A DNA stretch of 64,000 nucleotides, taken from assembly GCF_000285835.1 (NCBI RefSeq), contig NZ_HE978600.1:447294-511293 (forward strand), read 5' to 3'. Positions 25,291-33,625 of this stretch are shown one piece after another (position 1 is the stretch's first letter; each line of letters begins with the position of its first letter). The position numbers and the translations under genes are program-made. The DNA comes from Brevibacterium senegalense (lineage in GTDB: Bacteria; Actinomycetota; Actinomycetes; Actinomycetales; Brevibacteriaceae). The notes under the pieces are model-generated. The model was not told the DNA's origin, searched no databases, and worked only from the letters and a program-made list of their open reading frames with translations.

Positions 25291-26475
25291 ATGACCGACG
25301 TGCAGGGGTTCGACGTCGTCGTGGTCGGCGGCGGGATCATGGGGCTCACCAGCGCCTACGAGTTGTCACGTGCGGGGCTGCGGGTCCTCGTCGTGGAGCG
25401 CGGCGAGCTGGGGTGCGGGTCGACGTCGAAGGCGGCGGGCGGCCTCCGCAGCCAGTTCTCCGACGAGGCGAACATCCTGCTGGGCGCCCGCAGCCTCGAG
25501 TCGTACGTGCGGATGCAGGAGGAGCGGCACCACGCCCTCGACCTGCTGCGGACCGGTTACCTCTTCCTCCTGAGCGACGAGGCGGATCTGGCCCGCTTCG
25601 AGCGGGACGTCGCCCTGCAGAACGAGCTGGGGCTGCCCACCCGGATCCTCACCGTCGCCGAGGCCGTGGCCCTGTCCCCCGTCGTCTCACCCGACGGACT
25701 GGTCGCCGCCGTCTTCAACCCCGCGGACGCCCACTGCACGCCCGAAGCCGCGGTAGGTGCCTACGCCCACGAGTCGCGGCGCGCCGGTGCCGTCGTCTGG
25801 ACCCGCGCGGAGGCCACGGACATCGAGGTCGCGAACGGCCGGGTGCGGGCGGTCACGGTCGCCCGCAGCGGCCTCGGCGGCGGCGCGCAGCGCGAGCGCG
25901 AGGTGCGGGTCGAGACCTCCCACGTCGTCTGCGCAGCCGGGGTGTGGTCGCCCGCGATCGGGACGATGGCGGGGATCGACCTGCCGATCCGGCCGCTCAA
26001 GCGGCACGTCGTCGTGACCGAACCGGTCGACTTCGACGCCCGCGCGATGCCGTTCACGATCGACTTCTCCACGTCGTTCTACTTCCATTCGGAGGGGTCG
26101 GGGCTGCTCATGGGAGCGCCTGAGGTGCAGGACACGTGGGAGTACGACCTGCGGACCGATCCCGCCTGGCTGGAGCACCTGGGCGACCTCATCGAGCGGC
26201 GCGCCCCGCAGCTGGGCGAGGCCGAGGTGCGGGCGGGCTGGGCCGGTCTCTACGAGGTGACACCGGACCACAACGCGCTCATCGGGAGCGCTCGGGAGGT
26301 CGCGGGGTTCCACTACGCGTGCGGGTTCTCCGGCCACGGATTCCTGCAGGGGCCGGCGGTGGGCGAGGTCGTGAGGGACCTGGTGACCGGGCGGACGCCG
26401 TTCGTCGACGTGAGCGGGCTGGGCCTGGACCGGTTCGCCGGCGGGACACTCCGCAGAGAGCTCACGGTGGTGTGA
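25291..26475 (+). CDS. FAD-dependent amine/amino-acid oxidoreductase (DAO family)
   Basis: A 394-residue flavoprotein of the DAO fold (D-amino acid oxidase, glycine oxidase, sarcosine oxidase beta). The N-terminal dinucleotide-binding GGGIMG (13-18) is followed by ERGELGCGSTSKAAGGLRSQFSD, and the C-terminal GWAGLYEVTPDHNALIG and FSGHGFLQGPAVGE close the FAD site. It would oxidise a secondary or primary amino acid, or a hydroxy acid. Its place behind a TRAP operon suggests it acts on the imported substrate or an intermediate, although a strong hairpin separates the transcripts. GAGGGGAT precedes the ATG. The 3' end is tandemly duplicated. Confidence 0.87.
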   Translation: MTDVQGFDVVVVGGGIMGLTSAYELSRAGLRVLVVERGELGCGSTSKAAGGLRSQFSDEANILLGARSLESYVRMQEERHHALDLLRTGYLFLLSDEADLARFERDVALQNELGLPTRILTVAEAVALSPVVSPDGLVAAVFNPADAHCTPEAAVGAYAHESRRAGAVVWTRAEATDIEVANGRVRAVTVARSGLGGGAQREREVRVETSHVVCAAGVWSPAIGTMAGIDLPIRPLKRHVVVTEPVDFDARAMPFTIDFSTSFYFHSEGSGLLMGAPEVQDTWEYDLRTDPAWLEHLGDLIERRAPQLGEAEVRAGWAGLYEVTPDHNALIGSAREVAGFHYACGFSGHGFLQGPAVGEVVRDLVTGRTPFVDVSGLGLDRFAGGTLRRELTVV

Positions 26476-26489
26476 GCTCACGGTGGCGT
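26458..26489. repeat. 16-bp tandem duplication at the oxidase gene end
   Basis: GAGCTCACGGTGGTGT (26458-26473) is followed directly by GAGCTCACGGTGGCGT (26474-26489). The last codons (E L T V V) and the stop are thus repeated downstream. Each copy also forms a small CTCAC...GTGAG hairpin, so the pair might act as a weak terminator. Confidence 0.7.
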
Positions 26490-26688
26490 GAGACCGGTCG
26501 ATGCATAGAACCGGCACAATTTCTCCTGAGAGGATCATGGATCTACAGTTGACCGGAATTCACTAGGCAGCCGGGAGCCGCCGTCCCCCGTCGGAGCATG
26601 AGCGCATGCGGATCCGGACCCGTCGGAGTCAGTCCGATGGCGCGCGGGGCGTGCCGCTTCCGGCTCATTTCGAGTAGGGAGTACGTCG
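26490..26688 (+). other. Gene-free leader region before the Nramp-related gene
   Basis: About 200 bp without a gene. It has a possible -35 TTGACC (26549-26554) without a clear -10, a direct repeat of CCCGTCGGAG (copies near 26588 and 26619), and a hairpin CCGTCGGA-GTCAG-TCCGATGG (26620-26640, one G-U pair). I see no match to the Mn (yybP-ykoY) or Mg (M-box) riboswitches, but the structure may be regulatory. Confidence 0.35.
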
Positions 26689-28026
26689 ATGTCCGAATCG
26701 ACTTCAGCGGGCGGCGCGTCGGGCGCAGGCGCCTCGGGCGCGAAGGTCAGCAAGCGCCAGCTGCGCGGGGAGCAGGTCCCCGTCAAGGCCAAGCGGATCG
26801 TGGGCCCCGGCCTGGTCGCCGCCGGCACCGGTGTGGGGGCCGCCGACCTCGTCGCCACCCTGGTCGCCGGCTCGAACTACGGCTACGCGCTCCTGTGGGC
26901 CGCGGTGCTGGGCGCCGTCCTCAAGATCGTCCTGGTCGAGGGCGCGGGTCGCTACTCGCTGGCCACGGGTCGCTCGATCTTCGTGGGCTGGCGCAGCCTG
27001 GGCAAGTGGACCTCGTGGTACTTCGGTCCGTACATCGTCATCTGGGGCGTCGTGTACGCGGCGTCGGCGACGACGTCGTCCGCGCTGCCGATCATCACGA
27101 TGTTCGATCTGGACGCGGCCTGGATCACCCCGATCGCGATCGTCATCGCCGTCGCGGTGTTCGCCCTGGTGTGGGCGAACAGGTACACGGTCATCGAAAA
27201 GATCATGACCTTCTTCGTGCTCGTCATGTTCATCATCGTCATCGCCACGGCGATCATGACCGCGCCGGAGATCCCCAAGATCCTGAGCGGCCTCATCCCC
27301 ACCTTCACCGGTGACGGCGGAGAGAACGTCAACATCATCTACGTTCTGGCCATGGCCGGCGGCGTGGGCGGCACGATCACGCTCGCCGCGTACGGCTACT
27401 GGCTGCGCGAGAAGGGCTGGTACGCGCCCAAGTGGATGCGCGTCATGCAGATCGACAACACGATCGCGTACACGATCACCGGCCTGTTCGTCGTCTCTGT
27501 CCTCATCATCGGCGCGGAGCTGCTGTACACCGCGAACATCGCGCTGGCCTCCGGCGACAACGCCCTCATCGACCTTGCCCGCATCCTGGGCGAGGAGTAC
27601 AGCGGCTTCTGGGGCAACATGTTCCTGGTCGGCTTCTTCGCGGCCGCGGTGTCGTCCGTCATCGGCGTGTGGAACGGCGTCTCGCTCATGTTCGCGGACT
27701 TCATGGGCCACGTCCGCAATCTCCCCGAGGAGCACCCGGACCGTCTGAACGGCGGCAAGTACTTCAAGTGGTACCTCGTGTGGCTGACGTTCCCGCCCAT
27801 GCTGCTGCTGTTCCTGGGACAGCCCACCGGTCTCGTGCTGGCGTACGGCGTGCTGGGCGCACTCTTCATGCCGTTCCTCGCGCTCACGCTCCTGGGCCTC
27901 CTCAACACGAAGCGGGTGCCGTACGAGTGGCGCAACGGCTGGTTCACGAACGTCATGCTGGTGCTGTGCGTGGGCCTGTTCGGCTACCTCGCGGTCGACA
28001 ACCTCATCGGCCTCTTCACGGGGTGA
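26689..28026 (+). CDS. Nramp-related transporter lacking the DPGN metal motif
   Basis: A 445-residue membrane protein with about 11 hydrophobic segments after a Ser/Gly/Ala-rich, Lys-containing cytoplasmic N-terminus. Overall it resembles the Nramp/SLC11 fold: VGPGLVAAGTGVGAADLVA in segment 1 and LAMAGGVGGTITLAAYGYWLRE in segment 6. The canonical segment-1 DPGN and segment-6 MPH/AxxMPH metal ligands are absent, so it is probably not an ordinary Mn2+/Fe2+ importer and may take another cation or solute. It ends with GYLAVDNLIGLFTG. A -35-like element and hairpin precede it. The family call is fairly secure, the substrate is not. Confidence 0.72.
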   Translation: MSESTSAGGASGAGASGAKVSKRQLRGEQVPVKAKRIVGPGLVAAGTGVGAADLVATLVAGSNYGYALLWAAVLGAVLKIVLVEGAGRYSLATGRSIFVGWRSLGKWTSWYFGPYIVIWGVVYAASATTSSALPIITMFDLDAAWITPIAIVIAVAVFALVWANRYTVIEKIMTFFVLVMFIIVIATAIMTAPEIPKILSGLIPTFTGDGGENVNIIYVLAMAGGVGGTITLAAYGYWLREKGWYAPKWMRVMQIDNTIAYTITGLFVVSVLIIGAELLYTANIALASGDNALIDLARILGEEYSGFWGNMFLVGFFAAAVSSVIGVWNGVSLMFADFMGHVRNLPEEHPDRLNGGKYFKWYLVWLTFPPMLLLFLGQPTGLVLAYGVLGALFMPFLALTLLGLLNTKRVPYEWRNGWFTNVMLVLCVGLFGYLAVDNLIGLFTG

Positions 28027-28105
28027 TGGCAGACAGCTGACGACTGCCCTGCCCCGGCGAGGGAACGATGGACTGTGCACACAACGGAACGAACAGAGTC
28101 CTCGC

Positions 28106-28858
28106 ATGAGCCAGCCGCCGATCCCGCCGCCGGGGCAGGTCTTCCAGACGTACGGTGAGTCTCAGCAGTACGGCCCGCAGACCAGTCCGCATACGGGCAC
28201 CGGCGGGCCTTCGCCTGGAGCTCACGGATCCGCCGGTCCCGGAGCGCTCGCGCTCGTCCTCCTCCTGGGCGGATTCGCACTCCTCCCCATTCCCGCGATT
28301 CTCATTCCGGTCTTCAACGTCACAGGTCTGGCTGACCCCGTCTCGGTGGGGTTCACTGTCTTCTCGGTCGGACTGGGCGTCGTCGCGCGACTGATCGGCA
28401 TCACCGGTGTGCTGGTGGTGCGAAGTGCGACATGGGCACGCAGAGGTATCGCTGCGGGGATCCTGGCAGCGAGCACGGTTGTCGTCTACGTCGGGCAGTT
28501 CGTGCTGCACCTGGTGATTCAGCAGATGGTGGGAGCCGCGGGCCCCGAGCTGGTGGGGACGATCTCGACGGCCGGCTCCGCAGTGCTGGGGCTCCTGTCC
28601 GCCGCGTCGTGGGTCGTGGCCTGGCTGGTCGTTCGCCGGGCGCCGCGCGCTGCCTGGTGCACCGCGCTGCCGGTCGCCCTCGTGCTGCCCGCCATCTGCA
28701 CCATGCTCGTCAACGTGGGCCTGGCCTTCGTGTTCGGCGGCGGCCTGTACCTGTTCGCGACAATGGGGAACGCAGTCATGGCTCTGCCCTTCTTCGTCGC
28801 CGCGGTCGTCTTCGCGGAGTTCCTCACGCGGGGTGCACGGCGGCGAACGCAGACCTGA
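28106..28858 (+). CDS. Integral membrane protein of unknown function
   Basis: A 250-residue protein: a Pro/Gln/Gly-rich N-terminus of about 40 residues (MSQPPIPPPGQVFQTYG) followed by about six membrane segments (residues 45-240) and a short basic tail. Similar proline-rich-plus-membrane layouts are common in uncharacterised actinobacterial proteins. No catalytic motif is visible. It stands alone between the Nramp-related gene and the convergent recQ. Confidence 0.7.
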   Translation: MSQPPIPPPGQVFQTYGESQQYGPQTSPHTGTGGPSPGAHGSAGPGALALVLLLGGFALLPIPAILIPVFNVTGLADPVSVGFTVFSVGLGVVARLIGITGVLVVRSATWARRGIAAGILAASTVVVYVGQFVLHLVIQQMVGAAGPELVGTISTAGSAVLGLLSAASWVVAWLVVRRAPRAAWCTALPVALVLPAICTMLVNVGLAFVFGGGLYLFATMGNAVMALPFFVAAVVFAEFLTRGARRRTQT

Positions 28859-28923
28859 CGCGCGTGACCGTGGCCCACAGTCTGCCGTCGAGCTGAGGGC
28901 CTGGTCGAGACCGGGATGCCCGT

Positions 28924-28951
28924 GGGGGACGTCTATGCTCCCACGTCCTCC
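28924..28951 (+). terminator. Possible terminator between the membrane protein gene and recQ
   Basis: GGGGGACGT and ACGTCCTCC pair over 9 bp (one G-T) around a 10-nt loop. It overlaps the last codons of recQ. On the plus-strand transcript the stem is intact, so it fits the end of the upstream membrane protein gene best. Confidence 0.4.
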
Positions 28952-31104
28952 CCGGACAGCACCGCCAGCACCGCCTCGCCGTACTCCGCGAGCTTCTTCG
29001 CGCCCACGCCGCTGACCGTGCCGAGCTGGCCGATCGACGTGGGCTTCGTCTCGACGATGCCCACGAGCGTCGCGTCGGAGAACACCATGTACGGCGGGAT
29101 CTGCTTCTCCTTCGCCACGGTGGTCCGCCACGCCCGCAGGGCTTCGAACACCTCGCGATCGCCGGTCTCCAGAGTGTCCGCCGCCCTCGATCGCGACCCG
29201 CCCGAGCGTCCGCCCGACGACCTGCCCGAGGCCGTGGTCACCGTCGTGCGGTCCTCCGCCAGTTCGACGGTCGTCTCCCCGCGCAGGACCGGGCCGGCCT
29301 CTGCGCCCAGCGCCAGGACTCCGTACTCCCCCACGGCTTCGACGATTCCGCGGGCCAGCAGCTGTCGGAGGATCGTCCTCCACTGCTTCTCGCTGAGATC
29401 CTGTCCGATCCCCCACACCGTCAGCTCGTCGTGGTGCGACTGCGCGGTGCGGTCGGTCTCCCGCCCCAGCAGGACATCGAAGACGCGTCCGGACCCGAAC
29501 CGCTCCCCGCGCTCGCGGTCCAGTCGGATGATCGTCGACAGCAGCTTCTGCGCCGGGACGGTCGCGTCCCACGTGACCGGTGGGGTCAGGCACGTGTCGC
29601 AGTTGCCGCAGGGCTCGGAATCCTGTCCGAAGTAGCGCAGCAGCTGCACGCGCCGGCAGGTGACGGTCTCGCAGAGGGCGAGCATCGCATCGAGGTGGGC
29701 GCGCGCATTGCGCTTGAACTGATCGGAGCCCTCGCCGCCGTCGATGAAGCGACGGAGGTTCACGAGGTCGCCCAGACCGTAGGCCATCCATGCGGTCGAC
29801 GGGAGGCCGTCGCGTCCCGCGCGGCCGGTCTCCTGGTAGTAGCCCTCGATGCTCTTGGGCAGGTCGAGGTGCGCGACGAAGCGCACGTCCGGCTTGTCGA
29901 TCCCCATCCCGAACGCGATCGTCGCGACGATGACGATGCCCTCCTCCCGCAGGAAGCGCTCCTGATGCGCCGCACGCACGCGGGCGTCGAGTCCCGCATG
30001 GTACGGAAGCGCGGTGATGCCGCGGTCGGACAGCCATGCGGCAGTCGCCTCGACGCTCTTGCGCGACAGGCAGTAGACGATGCCCGCATCGCCTTCATGC
30101 TCGGCTCGGATCAGGCGCAGCAGCTGGTCGCGCGGCCGGTCCTTCGGGTCGATCCGGTACTGGATGTTGGGCCGGTCGAAGCTGGAGACGAAGTGCCGGG
30201 CATCCTCCATGCGGAGTCGCTCGGTGATCTCCCGGTGCGTCTCGCGCGTCGCCGTCGCGGTCAGTGCGATACGCGGCACGCCGGGGAACGCATCGGCCAG
30301 CACCGCCAGATCCAGGTAGTCCGGCCGGAAGTCGTGCCCCCACTGCGAGACGCAGTGCGCCTCATCGATCGCGAGGAGTGAGAGTCTGGCCCGCCGCAGC
30401 AGGTCCAGGGTCCGCGGCAGGACCAGCCGCTCCGGTGCCAGGTACAGCAGGTCGAGGTCGCCGGCGAGCAGCTGCTGCTCCACCACCTGCGCCTCCTGCG
30501 GGTCCAGCGTCGAGTTGAGGTACGCGGCACGGATCCCCACCGCCTCGAGCGCCGCGACCTGGTCGGCCATGAGCGCGATGAGGGGCGACACGATGATGCC
30601 CGTGCCCTCGCGCAGGATCGCCGGGATCTGATAGCACAGCGACTTCCCGCCACCCGTGGGCATGAGGACGATCGCGTCTCCGCCCCCGGAGACCTGGTCG
30701 ATGATCGCCGCCTGGTCCCCGCGGAACTCGTCGTAGCCGAAGACTCGGGACAGCACCTCGAGCGGCGTCGAATAAGAGACCGTGCCGCCGGAGCCGACCG
30801 TGCCGCGACCTTCCACCGCACTATCCGAACCGAACGCATCAAGACCGTCCGGATCAGCCGCGCTGCTCCCGAGGCCGTGGTCACCATCGCTCTGCGCCTG
30901 GACCCCTCCGTTGTGCTGGTGGGCACCCCCGCTGTGCGCGTGATCGGTGGAATTATGGTCATGGTCGGTGAGTCCCAGGTCGTACTCGGTCAGCCCAGGT
31001 TCGTCGTCCGGCTCCCACGGAGGCAGCTCGGGCAGGTCTCCCCCGTCCTCGAACACCTTCAGGCCATCGCTGAATCGTCCCGCCGCGCTGTGCTCATCCA
31101 CCAT
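28933..31104 (-). CDS. recQ: RecQ-family ATP-dependent DNA helicase
   Basis: A 723-residue 3'-5' helicase used in recombination and repair. After an unusual N-terminal extension of about 110 residues rich in His and Asp (for example [17 protein letters not shown], about 49-65), the helicase core begins: Walker A MPTGGGKS (148-155), [21 protein letters not shown], and motif VI GRAGRDG. The RecQ zinc-binding domain has CETVTC...CGNCDTC, and the C-terminus carries an HRDC domain ([15 protein letters not shown] onward). The ATG at 31104 is the simplest start; a GTG two codons earlier is possible. The extension is not typical of RecQ. Confidence 0.9.
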   Translation of the reverse strand: MVDEHSAAGRFSDGLKVFEDGGDLPELPPWEPDDEPGLTEYDLGLTDHDHNSTDHAHSGGAHQHNGGVQAQSDGDHGLGSSAADPDGLDAFGSDSAVEGRGTVGSGGTVSYSTPLEVLSRVFGYDEFRGDQAAIIDQVSGGGDAIVLMPTGGGKSLCYQIPAILREGTGIIVSPLIALMADQVAALEAVGIRAAYLNSTLDPQEAQVVEQQLLAGDLDLLYLAPERLVLPRTLDLLRRARLSLLAIDEAHCVSQWGHDFRPDYLDLAVLADAFPGVPRIALTATATRETHREITERLRMEDARHFVSSFDRPNIQYRIDPKDRPRDQLLRLIRAEHEGDAGIVYCLSRKSVEATAAWLSDRGITALPYHAGLDARVRAAHQERFLREEGIVIVATIAFGMGIDKPDVRFVAHLDLPKSIEGYYQETGRAGRDGLPSTAWMAYGLGDLVNLRRFIDGGEGSDQFKRNARAHLDAMLALCETVTCRRVQLLRYFGQDSEPCGNCDTCLTPPVTWDATVPAQKLLSTIIRLDRERGERFGSGRVFDVLLGRETDRTAQSHHDELTVWGIGQDLSEKQWRTILRQLLARGIVEAVGEYGVLALGAEAGPVLRGETTVELAEDRTTVTTASGRSSGGRSGGSRSRAADTLETGDREVFEALRAWRTTVAKEKQIPPYMVFSDATLVGIVETKPTSIGQLGTVSGVGAKKLAEYGEAVLAVLSGEDVGA

Positions 31105-31203
31105 GGCCACCAGCCTAGAGGTGTCCGCTCATTCGATCCGGTTGCCGTCCACAGACCACGGGTCGACCTCGTCCAGCCCCGTGCACCGAGCAGCCCGGGT
31201 CCG

Positions 31204-31243
31204 TCAGAACGGCGGTGGGTCAATCAGAACGGCGGTGGGTCGT
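31204..31243. repeat. 20-bp tandem duplication at the HNH gene end
   Basis: TCAGAACGGCGGTGGGTCAA (31204-31223) and TCAGAACGGCGGTGGGTCGT (31224-31243). On the minus strand the last codons DPPPF and the TGA stop are repeated 20 bp downstream of the used stop. Confidence 0.8.
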
Positions 31244-33320
31244 CCTCCATCGGGTCGCCCCTTCGACGCTTCCCATCGTCCGCCGGTGCCGCAGTCTCAC
31301 CGGTCGAGTCGGCGGCCTCCTCCACCGAGGCCGTCGAATCTCCGGACGACGCACTCTCGCAATCCCGATCCTGGCCGGCGAGCGACACCACCCAGCGGCC
31401 CCGGTGCCCGTCGACGTGGTCGACCACCGGCACCGGCTCACCGTCCCGGAGCACCTCCTGCACGATCGTCCCGTCGAAATGGGGCGAGCGCAGGCGAACG
31501 CCCAACAGCTCCATGAGGAGACTGTCGCGCCGGCCGTCCGTGACGGCACTGGGCGCACGGGTGCGCGTGACGACGCCCAACGGCAGCACCCATTCGACCT
31601 CATTCGGCCCGGCCCTGCGGAGACGGATCACTCCTTCAGTCTTCAACTGATGGTGGAGGACGCACAGCGGTATGAGGTTGTCCGGGTGGGTGCGACCGCC
31701 ACGCCCGGGATCCTCGTGGAGGAACGGTTCGCAGTGGTCGATCTCGCATCTCTCCGCATTCCGGGTGCAGCCCGGAGCCGTGCAGGTGCGCCACTTCTGC
31801 TCGACGGCGCGCCGCATCGACGCCGTCGGCCTGTAATTGCGCGTCGCCTCGTCCTTCACGGCTCCCGTCACCGGGTCGAAGAGCATCCTCCGCCACACCG
31901 TCGAGTGGGCGGCGACGCGGCGGGCGTGCTGGGCCGGCAGCGGCGTCGACAGGCCCAGGGTCGCCGGGTCGTCACCCAGTCCGGTCAGAGTCGCGAGCGA
32001 CATCGTCACTGTCACCGCCGCCTGGCGGCGCAGCCAGGTGCCCGAGGTGGGGCAGGCAACCGTCACAACGAACTCGTCCGTCTCGAGAATGCCGGCATCC
32101 GCCTCGTGACGCCCGGCGTCCGCCTCGTGAGTTCCCGCGTTCGTCTCGCGGACCTCCACGCCGCGAGCGTATGGGTCGGTGTCAGTCGTGCGGACTGCGG
32201 GGGCACCGCTCGCACGGACGACGCGCACCTCCGTCTGCGGCACAGCACCCGAGAGGGTGTCGAACATGAGGTGGCCGATCCGGCGCTCGTCGACGCTCAG
32301 CAGCGCATCGTGCTGAGAACCGACGACTGCAGAATTCGCGCCACGGCCACCCGCGTCTATCGGGCCCTCGCCCTCGACACTCGTCACGGTGAGCGCCTCG
32401 AGCTCATTGCGGGCGATCGCCCGGCTCGTGGCCCGGACTCGCTGGTACAGAGCCTCCAGGTCGACGGCCGGGCCGAAGGCGCGCAGCTCACCCCACCCAT
32501 CGGGGTACTTCTGGAACTCGACGCCGCGCAGAGCCGCGATCGACTCCTGTGTGGGCGCGGGCAGCTCGATGAAGGTGTGGATGAACTCACGGACCTTCTT
32601 GTCGAACTGATCCAGCGACCGCGACGGATCCAGCTGTGCCGCGAACTCGTCGACTCCGTTCATCTGGCGCACCGTCAGACGCGCTGCGATGACGCGAGTG
32701 AGGAGACGCTCCACCTTGTTGAAGCGGATGCTTCCCTCGACCGCGCACTCGAGAAGACGCGGCGTTCCCAGGAATGCCGCCAGGGCCCGCCCGGTCTCCC
32801 GCCGCGCCGTTCCCAACCGCGACTTCAGCGTCGCGTTGAACGACAGGTGGTCCTCGGGCCTGACGAGGGTCTCGACCTGTTCCATGGGCGGAACGGAATC
32901 CGGCTCGCGCTCGCCGAACGCGTTCTCATCGTCCCCAGTGCACGCATCCGCGTCGTCTTCCGTCTGGCACAGTGCACCCCGGCGGAGGATGACCCCCAGC
33001 CGCCGCACCGACGCGTCATCACGCAGCACCCGCGAGAGTCCCAGCCGGGCATGGTGCAGCATGTCGATCGCGCGCAGGCGATCGGTCAGCCCATGCGCAG
33101 CAGACCACTGGGTCAGGCAGTGTGCAGGCAGCGGCAGATCCGCGTCGACATCGACGTCGACACCGTGCGAGCCGACCGCCCCCTCGCTGGTTGCGGCCCA
33201 CTCAGCCAGAAGGTCCACCGGCTCCGGGATGCGGAGGGCGGCGAGCGCGACGCGGACGTCCTCAGCCGTCTCGTACAGCACCGTCCCCGGCACCTCACGT
33301 CGTGTCGCCGTGGTTGTCAT
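31224..33320 (-). CDS. DUF222/HNH endonuclease domain protein
   Basis: A 698-residue protein with an N-terminal DUF222 helical domain and a C-terminal HNH nuclease motif: CTAPGCTRNAERCEIDHCEPF then HPDNLIPLCVLHHQ, with the Zn cysteines and the catalytic His. This is the 13E12-like family, common and often multi-copy in actinobacteria, thought to be mobile or selfish though its function is unproven. The ATG at 33320 has a strong AAGGAGGTG. An Ala/Gly/Glu/His repeat in the middle comes from 21-bp DNA repeats, and a charged tail ends in a duplicated stop region. GC content looks slightly lower than in its neighbours. Confidence 0.85.
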   Translation of the reverse strand: MTTTATRREVPGTVLYETAEDVRVALAALRIPEPVDLLAEWAATSEGAVGSHGVDVDVDADLPLPAHCLTQWSAAHGLTDRLRAIDMLHHARLGLSRVLRDDASVRRLGVILRRGALCQTEDDADACTGDDENAFGEREPDSVPPMEQVETLVRPEDHLSFNATLKSRLGTARRETGRALAAFLGTPRLLECAVEGSIRFNKVERLLTRVIAARLTVRQMNGVDEFAAQLDPSRSLDQFDKKVREFIHTFIELPAPTQESIAALRGVEFQKYPDGWGELRAFGPAVDLEALYQRVRATSRAIARNELEALTVTSVEGEGPIDAGGRGANSAVVGSQHDALLSVDERRIGHLMFDTLSGAVPQTEVRVVRASGAPAVRTTDTDPYARGVEVRETNAGTHEADAGRHEADAGILETDEFVVTVACPTSGTWLRRQAAVTVTMSLATLTGLGDDPATLGLSTPLPAQHARRVAAHSTVWRRMLFDPVTGAVKDEATRNYRPTASMRRAVEQKWRTCTAPGCTRNAERCEIDHCEPFLHEDPGRGGRTHPDNLIPLCVLHHQLKTEGVIRLRRAGPNEVEWVLPLGVVTRTRAPSAVTDGRRDSLLMELLGVRLRSPHFDGTIVQEVLRDGEPVPVVDHVDGHRGRWVVSLAGQDRDCESASSGDSTASVEEAADSTGETAAPADDGKRRRGDPMEDDPPPF
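32076..32138. repeat. Three 21-bp repeats inside the HNH gene
   Basis: Units start at 32076, 32097 and 32118, each close to (A/G)TCCG(C/T)CTCG(T/A)GA...GC. They encode HEADAG-like 7-residue repeats between the DUF222 and HNH parts. A fourth, degenerate copy begins at 32139. Copy number is likely to vary between strains. Confidence 0.7.
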
Positions 33321-33379
33321 CGCGTCCCACCTCCTTCCGGTCGTCCTGAGCAGCAGAATCAGCCGATCACGCGGTCGCA

Positions 33380-33411
33380 ATCGAATGATTCGATCGCAAG
33401 CTCTCATTCTA
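33380..33411 (-). promoter_or_regulatory. AT-richer promoter region of the HNH gene with a palindrome
   Basis: ATCGAAT-G-ATTCGAT (33380-33394) is a perfect 15-bp palindrome. A minus-strand -10 TAGAAT (33411-33406) would place the start of transcription next to or inside it, so it may be an operator of the HNH gene. The remaining sequence between 33321 and 33554 shows no convincing gene. Confidence 0.45.
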
Positions 33412-33554
33412 TTCGATGACCCTCACAATAGAACACGGCACGGACACGGCTGAGGAGAACACACAGTCGCTGGTCAGACAGGTCGATCGGAACACCGGGG
33501 CAGTCCCCGCGGTCGAACCTGCGTCAGCCGCAGGCCAACAGCTCGCGCACGTCG

Positions 33555-33625
33555 TCAGTCGCGACGACCCGACGCGCTCACCAGCCCCGATTCGTACGCC
33601 GCGACGACGATCTGCGTGCGATCGC
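33555..33625 (-). pseudogene. Remnant of a LuxR-type response regulator (last codons only)
   Basis: The minus strand reads LRDRTQIVVAAYESGLV and then a short tail to a TGA at 33557-33555. This is the end of a LuxR/NarL DNA-binding domain (recognition helix and the AYESGLV terminus). The receiver domain and most of the DNA-binding domain are missing: upstream (towards higher coordinates) the sequence turns into the histidine kinase on the opposite strand. It is a dead fragment of about 23 codons. Confidence 0.7.

Noticed and set aside
26490..26688. Manganese or magnesium riboswitch before the Nramp-related gene
   Set aside because: No recognisable yybP-ykoY or M-box core; only a short hairpin and a direct repeat were seen.
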